A stretch of 64,000 bases of DNA, from assembly GCA_936450465.1 (NCBI GenBank), contig OW388298.1, positions 12,259,163 through 12,323,162 on the forward strand. Direction: 5' to 3'. The position numbers were made by a program, and so were the translations under genes. Source of the stretch: Gibbula magus (Eukaryota > Mollusca > Gastropoda > Trochida > Trochidae). Positions within the stretch are counted from its first letter, which is position 1. Every line of letters starts with the position of its first letter. Shown piece after piece: positions 14,101 through 26,100 of the stretch. The notes under the pieces were generated by a model. It did not search any database. It had not been told where the DNA came from and saw only the letters and a list, made by a program, of their open reading frames with translations.

Positions 14101-17100
14101 GACATAAATGGCCGCCTCGGTTGGTCACCCAGGAACAGAGATTATATATAATAATATATAATATATACTAACAAATGAGTATTTATATAGCGCCTTATCC
14201 ATATGTCATATGCTCAAAGCGCTGTACAAGTCAATGATGAAATGTCACTCTGGATAATACTTTTTGAAAAGATGTGTTTTTAAGTTAGCTTTGAAACTTT
14301 CCAGAGATGGGCAAGTTCTCATATCTTCAGAGTATTACCTGTGGAAGTGGACCATATGCACATAACTGTTTTTCCGGACATGATTTCCTCTGTTAAGGAT
14401 GTGACACTGAAGACAGTATATTGGAAATGCAGTTCTGTTTTAATCTTGAATTCCAGTTGGATGCCAGCCATGGGAGCACCAATGCGCAGAAGGCGGATGT
14501 ATCAGTCGACAGGCCGTGTGCAACGGTTTCAGCGATTGTTTGAACGGAACGGATGAGGCGAACTGTAACGTAACCACGTGTTCTTCCTGGCGTCACATGT
14601 GTGCATCAGGTCAGCAGTGTATCTTCGCTACGTGGGTGTGTGACGGCGAGCCCGACTGTGCAGACAGCAGTGACGAGGCTAACTGTACTACAAGTGAGTC
14701 ACATTCCATAAACCTGCAAAATTAAGAGACATTTGACTTCTTTTATAAAAAGCGTCAGAAATGTTGTTTTGAGTTATTATTTTGGATATTAAATATGTCA
14801 TTTTCTTTCGAAATGCCGCTTAATTCTTGTCAATCTGTTAAAGCAATACAAATACAAAAATTCCTTTCATACTGTATAGTTCTACAACTTGATCTTTCTG
14901 CTCCATGAATAGCTAGCAATTAATAGCTATTAGTAAATTGTTGGAAGTGTGTCAACAATAGCCACATGGACTATTTTCACTGTTGCGCGGCCCGGTCTAC
15001 TATTGTTGTGTTTTCAGCTACGACTGGACCTGTAACGACGGGCGCCCCCTCCTCCTGTCACCTGTGGCAGTTCACCTGTCGGAATCAGATGTGTGTCTTC
15101 CACGCCTCCAAGTGTGACGGCTACAACGACTGCGGCGACAACTCGGATGAGGAGAACTGTGGTATGTAACCATGACGTTGTCATGGAAACCTGGCCACCA
15201 TATTATCAGCATTAACATTCTCCTTGGCAATGTGATCAGCAATTGTTATCAAATAATCCTTGCTTCTGTGCAAGTGCAACACCATAAATTCATTTAATTG
15301 TTGATGTTCAAACAGCCTCCAAAATGTTTTTAGTCAACATGTGAAATTGATTTTGTGCAATATTCCATCAAGACTGTGATATTTCATAATTCCCTCAAAA
15401 TACAAAATACATCTCCCGTAAGAATGAAAATCATTGATTAAAAATGATAATAAATACCTTCCTTCAGCCAATATGTGATCTCCCTTGCTAGTTGTCCGGT
15501 CCCTACTCAGAGGGAATGTCCCATATGATACAAAAAACCTGGATGCAACCATGTGTTGTTGTTAAATCTAGACACAATTTGGAAGTTTGTATACATCTTC
15601 TCTCAAAAACTACTCATGATTAAGTTCATATTCTTTGAACAGAATTTTCTTTAGATGTTCAGATATCAAACTGTGGCAGAAGGTTATAGTCAATTTCGTG
15701 GCAAATACTTCTGTCTTGGTTTCTGACGGATCCGAAGTTGTAATGTTAGGTGAAAACTGCACAAGTTGAGAGTCAAACTCTAGTTTGTTGAAGTCTAACT
15801 CAGAAAGATACATATCTCCACATTGCCCTTCACAATGGAATTTTCAGGGAAAGTAATGAATGGGATGTCATTTTAACGAAATTTTCACTTTGCCATAGAG
15901 ATTTTCCACATGACAGTATTTAATGTGAAATATAGATCCATTAATGGGCATACTACTAAATTAGGCTTTAACAATTTATCTGCTGAATGATATGACATTG
16001 GCCCTTACTAAAGGTATGTGTAAAGTTAATATTCCTGGCCTTGCAGGTCAAAGGGTTAATTGTTCGGATATGTTACAAAGGGTTAATTGATCCTGGGCTA
16101 TGTTACAAAGGTTAAAATGATCCCCTATGTTACAAAGGTTTAAATGATCCCCTATGGTACAAAGGTTTAAATGATCCCCTATGTTACAAAGGTTTAAATG
16201 ATTCTGGGCTATGGTACAAAGGTTTAAATGATCCCCTATGGTACAAAGGTTTAAATGATCCCCTATGTTACAAAGGTTTAAATAATTCTGGGCTATGGTA
16301 CAAAGGTTTAAATGATCCCCTATTTTACAAAGGTTTAAATGATTCCGGGCTATGGTACAAAGGTTTAAATGATTCCAGGCTATGTTACAAAGGTTTAAAT
16401 GATCCCCTATGGTACAAAGGTTTAAATGATCCCCTATGTTACAAAGGTTTAAATGATCCCCTATGTTACAAAGGTTTAAATGATTCCGGGCTATGGTACA
16501 AAGGTTTAAATGATTCCAGGCTATGGTACAAAGGTTTAAATGATCCCCTATGGTACAAAGGTTTAAATGATCCCCTATGTTACAAAGGTTTAAATGATTC
16601 TGGGCTATGGTACAAAGGTTTAAATGATCCCCTATGGTACAAAGGTTTAAATGATCCCCTATGTTACAAAGGTTTAAATGATTCCGGGCTATGGTACAAA
16701 GGTTTAAATGATTCCAGGCTATGGTACAAAGGTTTAAATGATCCCCTATGTTACAAAGGTTTAAATGATCCCCTATGTTACAAAGGTTTAAATGATTCTG
16801 GGCTATGGTACAAAGGTTTAAATGATCCCCTATGGTACAAAGGTTTAAATGATCCCCTATGTTACAAAGGTTTAAATGATCCCCTATGTTACAAAGGTTT
16901 AAATGATTCCGGGCTATGGTACAAAGGTTTAAATGATTCCAGGCTATGGTACAAAGGTTTAAATGATCCCCTATGTTACAAAGGTTTAAATGATCCCCTA
17001 TGTTACAAAGGTTTAAATGATTCTGGGCTATGGTACAAAGGTTTAAATGATCCCCTATGGTACAAAGGTTTAAATGATCCCCTATGTTACAAAGGTTTAA

Positions 17101-20100
17101 ATAATTCTGGGCTATGGTACAAAGGTTTAAATGATCCCCTATTTTACAAAGGTTTAAATGATTCCGGGCTATGGTACAAAGGTTTAAATGATTCCAGGCT
17201 ATGGTACAAAGGTTTAAATGATCCCCTATGTTACAAAGGTTTAAATGATCCCCTATGTTACAAAGGTTTAAATGATTCTGGGCTATGGTACAAAGGTTTA
17301 AATGATCCCCTATGGTACAAAGGTTTAAATGATCCCCTATGTTACAAAGGTTTAAATAATTCTGGGCTATGGTACAAAGGTTTAAATGATCCCCTATTTT
17401 ACAAAGGTTTAAATGATTCCGGGCTATGGTACAAAGGTTTAAATGATTCCAGGCTATGTTACAAAGGTTTAAATGATCCCCTATGGTACAAAGGTTTAAA
17501 TGATCCCCTATGTTACAAAGGTTTAAATGATCCCCTATGTTACAAAGGTTTAAATGATTCCGGGCTATGGTACAAAGGTTTAAATGATTCCAGGCTATGG
17601 TACAAAGGTTTAAATGATCCCCTATGGTACAAAGGTTTAAATGATCCCCTATGTTACAAAGGTTTAAATGATCCCCTATGTTACAAAGGTTTAAATGATT
17701 CCGGGCTATGGTACAAAGGTTTAAATGATTCCAGGCTATGGTACAAAGGTTTAAATGATCCCCTATGGTACAAAGGTTTAAATGATCCCCTATGTTACAA
17801 AGGTTTAAATGATTCTGGGCTATGGTACAAAGGTTTAAATGATCCCCTATGGTACAAAGGTTTAAATGATCCCCTATTTTACAAAGGTTTAAATGATTCT
17901 GGGCTATGGTACAAAGGTTTAAATGATTCCAGGCTATGTTACAAAGGTTTAAATGATCCCCTATGGTACAAAGGTTTAAATTATCCCCTATGTTACAAAG
18001 GTTTAAATGATCCCCTATGGTACAAAGGTTTAAATGATTCCGGGCTATGGTACAAAGGTTTAAATGATTCCAGGCTATGTAACAAAGGTTTAAATGATCC
18101 CCTATGGTACAAAGGTTTAAATTATCCCCTATGTTACAAAGGTTTAAATGATCCCCTATGTTACAAAGGTTTAAATGATTCCGGGCTATGGTACAAAGGT
18201 TTAAATGATCCCCTATTTTACAAAGGTTTAAATAATTCTGGGCTATGTTACAAAGGTTTAAATGATCCTCTATGTTACAAAGGTTTAAATAATCCCCTAT
18301 GTTACAGGAGAGAACCCGTCCTACCCTGTCTACACCACAGTGCCGCCCTCTCAATGTCGTCCCGGCCAGTGGCAGTGTAGAACCGACAGGTCTTGTATCC
18401 AACTGTCAGATCGCTGCAACTCCATCACTGAGTGTCCCGACGGCAGTGACGAGACAAACTGTGGTACGTATGTGTTTTAAGTGGAGCCTTTAAAACCAAA
18501 AAAGAGCCTGGATGTCCAGGAGGCTTTGTTAACAACTATAGTGAAGAGTTGAGTTAAGAGAAGAGTATCTGTACACGAGGGCTGGAATGGGTATAATCCC
18601 CTACCTATTACCTGACCCTACCCGATACCCCTCTTGTTGATCCCCGACATCAAGATTTTGTAATACATTCTTCAGCTGGTGGGAAAGTATGGAGCTAGAG
18701 AGTTACATCATCGAGCTCTACAACTTCCAAACGCAAGGCATAACTCTTGCCAGTCTCAATTACTGGCTGATTTAAGCCTTGCAGTATTGCCTTTAGGTTT
18801 CCATGCCAGGAAATCAGATCCCACTGTGCATTTTAGATGCAGCGATCCACTATTATGGAAGGTGAGGTGAGGTGAGATGGGGTTTAACGCTGCTTTCAAG
18901 ATTATTTCACACTATCATGGAAAAGCAAGAGGGGTACATGTACCCGCCAAACATATTGACAACAGAAGGGCAACTTCAAGGATATACTTTTAGTTACGTT
19001 TCGGGGAGCGTTGGCTCCCCTTCATCAGAAACGTAACTAAAAGCCTTACTGTACTTACTGTACTGTACTATACACTTAATTACTGATGGTAAGGTCATTA
19101 TGTGAAATACAAGGACTCGAGATCTGACTCCCGAGGAGGTCTGACGTGACCGAGACTGCAGGTCGAGGTCAGGTCAGACCGCCGAGGGAGTCAGGTCCGA
19201 GAGTCCTTGTATTTCACATAATGACCTCACCATCAGTAATTAAGTGTTTTATTATACCGAAAGTTTTGTATTTCTTCTTTAGACTATAGTATGTATTTTC
19301 TTATTTGTCAAAACGAATCCATCAGCTGACGCCATCTTGAAAGCAAACGTCAAAACAAACAGTCACGTGACAAATCACGTGACGAGTCAATATCTCAGGT
19401 CAGTGACAGAAATTTCTGTCACAAAACTGACCTCATCACTGGAATCGGAGGTCAATGTACAAATATATTTTTCAATCACGTGGTGTGAACTGGCCAATGA
19501 TATTCTTACAAATTTAATAGAGGTATAATAAACCTATTTAGCTCACATGACATTGTTTTCAACATTTTATAAAAAGAAAAATTCTTGTATATCAAGAAAC
19601 GTCTGTAATTCTCATCAAATGTGAGTTGTGACTCATCTTGTTTGATAAAACCATCCGTCACACTTTTTGTTCCACTCATTACTCAGGAACTAATTGTTCA
19701 GATGTTACGAAACTTGATACATTTAAACACTAAGATGTATTCACCTGCCCTTTGTATGTGTCATTCCCTTATTTGCATAATTTATGCAAATTATTTGCAG
19801 TTTATTGACTACGTCTTTCATACTTTTCTGTTCCACTCATAAGTCTGACACTAATTGTTCAAATGTTTCCAAACTTGATACTTAAATCACTGATGTGCAC
19901 ACCTGCCTTCCGTATATTTCATATCCTCATTTGTACACCTGCCTTCAGTATATTTCATATCCTCATTTGCACACCTGCCTTCCTTATATTTCATATCCTC
20001 ATGTGCATACCTGCCTTCCGTAAATTTCATATCCTCATTTGCACACCTGCCTTCCTTATATTTCATATCCTCATTTGCACACCTGCCTTTCGTATGTTTC

Positions 20101-23100
20101 ATATCCTCATTTTCACACCTGCCTTTCGTATATTTCATATCCTCATTTGCAGTCCTCGGAAAATGGTCGATTTCAATCAGACTGTCCTCATTTGCATATA
20201 CCATGCAAATTTTCTCAGTTTTTGACTTCTCTTTCTAAAACCTTCTTACAAGTGTATCTATGAAGACATACTTACTATGAAAACACACATACTCTGCTTT
20301 TATAGTACTGCTGTGGTATATTCATACAAAGGACAAAGATTCATTTATGTCATTTTGCTATTTTGAAGCTGTTTTTCTTTGACCAATGTTCAAATCGGGG
20401 GTATATGATTGAGCTGTTCTCACTAATTCTCTTGTCTTTTAAACTTTATTTTATTTTTTTCAATAGTATTGATTTGTTTTAAACTTCCATTAAGATGTGA
20501 CGTGTGATGAGAGACACTTTGAGTGCTACCGGGCGAAGCAGAGTGAACGTCGGTGCATCTGGGGCTCGTGGGTGTGTGACGGAGAAAACGATTGTACCAA
20601 AGGCGAGGATGAACTCAACTGCAGTGAGTAGTCACTTCATTATCTACATTTATCCATATGTTTGGTCTTTTTAGGCCTATAAGTCCTATGAGCTCATAGC
20701 ACAGTAAGTCCTTTATAGCTTTATCATCTACATTAATCCATATCCTTGATCTCTTTAGGCCTATAATGACCCTGAGCTCACGGCATAGTGTGGCCTTTAG
20801 GATTTAAACTATTGATTTTATGTCACTCGTCTGCCAACTTGCAAAGCCTAATAAACTACAGAGGCCATGGCTCTATTTTTATGTCTGTTCAGCCGAGTTT
20901 TTCGCAGCCACATTACACATTAAAAACCTTTATTACCGTAACTCAGCTTTAGTGGCAGAATTTCTGTCATCACACATCCGACTGTAAAACTGATAATTGT
21001 TTGTAATAGTTCTTATGTTTTAATCCATGTTATCAGTGTACTGGTATAGCACATTCTTTACACGAGTTTGTATAAAACCATCTTTATCAACAAGTTGATG
21101 ATTTGGTACTAAACCAACTTCCGTCCGCAAGGCATTACTCACGCCAGTCTCCATCACTGGCTAATTTAAGCCTTGATGCAGTTACTTGACTTTCCCATAC
21201 TGACATAGCGGAGCCCTGAACTTGAAATGCATAGTGAACTCTGATTTTTTCGCATAAGTTTCACGAATTTTATTTTTAGCCATTTTCATTTATATCCAAC
21301 AAAGAATTGTGCTTCCAGAGAAGAACTAAAAACAACAATCATCTTCTGCAGTTTGATAATTGGATCATTGGATGATTGAATAACAATTTTCCAACTCAGG
21401 ACATATCATAGAACAAAGTTTCATAATCATTCATAAGTTTCCCCCATAAATGTTCTGTTTCATTTCAAATATTTAATGGCAGAATCGGATCATTAAGGAA
21501 TGAAAAAAATGACTCTCCATGTGACATAACTGTATAACTCTTTGGTTTGAATAATTACACCCCTGATGGAGTTGGGGTGTTTAGCGCTTCTCATGGCCGT
21601 GCATCTGAAATCATTTTCAGAGCATAAACTGAAAACAATATTGCTTGTTATTAACCTGTAATTATGTTTGTATTTGGCCTTCACAGGGTTTCAATCTTAA
21701 GGTTCAATCTAATAATTAAAAAACCAAAACTTTTGTCTTGTTAACCTTGAGAGATGATAACATCAACTGCAAAATGGACTTAGGATTTACATGGACTTGG
21801 GTTCAACAGATTCTTTACTAAAATAAGGGAGGTTCGAATCCAGCCAGGGGCATGGCAACTTTGTCTGCAGTAGAGAACTGTTCTACACACGGTTAGGTTT
21901 GGGTCCAAAACTACACTGAATTTCAGCGTAGTACCACCCATGGTTCGCTAGTTCCAGCTGATGCTCGCAGGTTTCACCGCAATGCATAGCCACATGGCGT
22001 TGCTGGATTTCTCCCTGCCATAATACTAGCAGCCGCGATATAAGTGAAATACTCTTGAAAGTGGCGTTAAACCCCAACTCACCTCACCTCACCTCACTAA
22101 AATAAGGAAACTGTTATAATTTCAGATACTACATGCAGTCCCTCAGAGTTCCAATGCGAATATACCCAGGGCTGTGTGCCGCTAAGCTCCCGATGTAACC
22201 TTGTCACTGACTGTGTGGACGGATCTGACGAGATTGGATGTGGGACTCAGCCTTCATACCCCGGTATGTCTATATCACAGTGTATATCTCTGTATATCCT
22301 GGTTCATTACTTTATTTCCCGATATGTCTCTGTATATCCCAATATGTTTCTGTATATATCCTGCTATATCACTGTTTATCCTTCTATATCTTCGTTTATT
22401 CTGTTACGTCTCTGATTATCCTGGTATACCTCTGTATATCCTGGTATACCTATGTTTATCCCGCTTTATCTTGGTATACACTTGTACATCTCTGTATTTT
22501 CTGGTCCATTACTGTATATCCCGATATGTCTGTATATCTCGATATGTCTCTGTATATCCTGCTATGTCTGTATATTCCGCTAAGTCTATATCCATTATCC
22601 CTTGTATTGAAAGAATAAATTCACTTCTCTACAAATGTGACAGTAGTGAGGTTGGAAGAATTATTAGCCTAGCGAAGCCATTCCCCAAAATGATGTAGCA
22701 TAACTTTCCTTTTCATCATCCTGCAACATAAATCTGGTAATGTTTTCTCCAGAAGGACATTATTACCACTCTTTGCCCAGTTAATCACTAGCAGAGCATT
22801 GTAAGTGACCAATTTACAGGAATCACAACTTAAAAATCTATCCTTTTATATAGGCAGGTTCTGTTGAAATATTTTTGTGAAAACCAAATTCAAGACGATA
22901 AAACTGTTTACGTGTATATATTATTAAAGTTACATCCATTGTGTTCTAGGGGGCGGGATAGCGCAGTGGTTAGCGCGTTCGACTTTGGATCAAGAGGTTC
23001 GGGGTTCGAATCCCGCCAGGGGCATGGCAACTTTGTCTGCAGTAGAGAACTGTTCTACACGCAGTAAAGTTTGGGTGCAATGCTACACTGAAATTCAGAG

Positions 23101-26100
23101 TAGTACCACCCATGGTTCGCTAGTTCCAGCCGCTTCTCGCAGGTTTCACCGCAGTGCATATCCACATGGCATTGCAGGCTTTCTCCCTGCCATAATACTA
23201 GCAGCCGCGATATAAGTGAAATACTCTTGAAAGCGGCGTTAAACCCCAACTCACTCACTCACTCACTCCATTGTGTCCATTGTGTTCAAGGGAAATTCAT
23301 AACCCTGAGTTGTTTATTTTCAGTTTCCTCAACAACCCCGGCACCAAAACGATGTAACAAGAATCACTTCCTGTGCCCAAAGGAGGGTCGCTGTATTCTG
23401 TGGTTTAATGTGTGTGACCAAAAATCTGATTGTCGTGACGACGCTGATGAGTTGTTTTTTCAGTGTAGAACAGGTAATGCATAGAGAATCTCATCTAAGT
23501 CTTCTGATAGAAGAGCAGTGTTTTCTGAACCAGTGCAAGCCGTTGCTTGCAGGTTTCACCGCAATGCATAGCCACATGGTGTTGGGGGCTTTCTCCCTGC
23601 CATAATACTAGCAGCTTTGATGTAAGTGAAATACTTTTAAAAGCGGCGTGTAACAATAACTCACCTCACCTCTCCCCAACTTCCAAACGCAAGGCATAAC
23701 TCTTGCCAGTCTGCATTACTGGCTGATTTAAGCCTTGCGGTATTTCCCTCGCTTTGTTGTGTCAAGATAGTGAATCGCTGCACCATAAATGCATAGCGGG
23801 CCTGGATTTCTAAACACAGATTTCTTAAGGAAATACTACAAGGCCTAAATCAGCCAGTAATGGAGACTGGCAACAGTTATGCCTTGCATTGGGAAGTTGC
23901 CTCTCCCCAGGTTTGAGACAGTTTCTTTAGTAAGAATTCACAATGTTTGTTTCAGATTACGGCTACTTTGTAGATATCATAGCGGAGGCAAACAGCAACA
24001 ACATCACCGTGATGTGGGAGAAGCCTCACCCAAACCCAGGCAGCAAGAAGTTTACATACATCGTCTCCAAACTGTGAGTTAGGGATCAGACAAATCCAGT
24101 CTTTGATGTGATTACATGACATTTAAAGTTTAGAGTCAAGTAACCGTTAGAGATCAGACAAATCCAGTCTTTGACGTGATTACATGACATTTCAGCATTT
24201 TGACTTTTTGACCCCCATCCCCCATCACTGAAAATAAAGCCTTGTATAGATTGTGTTAAACATTTAACTCGCCGTTATTGGGTGGAGCCTGTCGAAGCGG
24301 CGTTAAGCAATAACTCACTTTAAATTACTAAGCCAACTCCATATGTCTAAATTCTAGTTACATGCTTGCTCCTTTTAGTAACTTTCCCGTCAGTGGCTTG
24401 GCAACTCGGTCTTCTGTAGAAAACAGTTCTACATGCAGGAACGTTTAGGTGCATTGTTTCACTGAATTTCAGCTCAGTACCACCCATAGTTCTCTGTTTC
24501 CTGATACCAATGTCTATTCAATGGGTATCCTCAGTGGATGTGTGATGTCACCATGATGTCAGGGAAATACTGAATACACACCCCCTCATTTAGTGTTTGA
24601 GACATGATTATCAGCGGCAAGAGGATAACTAGAGAATCATGAGTTGAGATATATGAGATTTAAAAGTTGCAAATATCTGTTATGATAATGATAATTAGAT
24701 GTCATTTTGCTTCTAGTGTTGTAACAATAAAGCAAGACATTTTCACATCCATTTAGAGAGCACGCCCATGCAAACATTTGTCTGATCCGCCACTGCAAGA
24801 GTACAAGCTCTTTCAGAGTTCTCACAATGTTGCTTGTACTTCAGAGAGGATGATGACGAGTCCAGCTGGAAGAACTTCTCTGTGAATGCAATGTCCTACA
24901 CCCTGCTGAACCTGTCTCCCCTCACCAAGTACCAGATCGCGGTGTACGTCACGTTTGGGGGCGTCACTTACCCACACTCCAGGACTCTCACACTGACGAC
25001 AACTGCTCCAGGTGCGTCCTTTTTGCTTGAGGAGATGTTCGATGATTATTTTAGCTGTCGGTGAAAATGTTGAAGGAAGCTTATGATTATAGAGTTGTTT
25101 ATAATGATAGACGTTGATGCTGACATTGATGTTGATGTTTACATGATGTTGTTGATTATGGTAATAATGTTGGTTATGGTTACGACTAAAATGATTACGA
25201 CTATGATGATTATGACTATAAGGATTAAGTTGATGATGATGATGATGATGGTATTGATGTTGATGTTGATGACGATGGTATTGATGTTGATGACAGTGAT
25301 GTTAGTGTTGATGACAATGATGATTATGACAATGGCATTTATGTTGATAACAATGATAACGATGAGGATGATTATGACAATGATGTCGATGACATTGATA
25401 TTAATGACAAAAATGTTGATGACAATGATGATTATGACAATGGAATTGATGTTGATAACAATAATGATGATGATGTTGGTGATTCTGACAAGGATGTTGA
25501 TGACAGTGATGATGATGATGTTTGTGATGCTGACAAGGATGTTGATGATAATGATGATGCTGACAATGATGTTGATGACAATCTCATAGTTTCATAATTC
25601 AACGACACATACTATTTTGACGTCTGTTATTTATTTCAGTGCCTGGAGCTCCCAGGAACCTTAATGTTCACAAGAAATCAAACTTGGCCCCTGAAGTGAG
25701 CGTAGAATGGAAAGCGCCACCAACACATGCCGATCTCATTGATCAGTATACGGTCAGTAGTTTAAGATGCTCGCTGCTGCAGACTGCATATCAAGTCCAA
25801 GATGTGTTGACGTATTGATACGTCATTGACGTTTGACCCTTTGACATGCATACGACTAAAGTCTGTGACAAAGTTCCCTTTCCCTTTCCCTTTCACATGA
25901 TGTTATTAGTATTCATATACAATTTTATTTTATTGAGAAATGATGAATTAAAAATATTGAACGTATTTTCAATCACAAAACTGCCTGCAGGTGCGTGTTT
26001 GCCGTCATAATAAAAATGTTACCTACTCGATTGAATTGGTTGAAATTCTATAGTAAGTGACAGTTTTTCAGCCATACCATGCCCTTGTGCCAATTACACA

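Noticed and set aside
16048..18402. 784-codon minus-strand frame with NLC-type repeats
   Set aside because: Covers the 27/30-bp minisatellite and runs antisense through SORL1 exon 11.
22955..23030. Functional tRNA gene
   Set aside because: Box A and box B are present, but the sequence continues into a SINE body with a simple-repeat tail and target duplication; it is a tRNA-derived head.
25083..25589. Met-rich 168-codon frame
   Set aside because: (GAT)n-type microsatellite; Met/Thr/Leu composition comes from the repeat.
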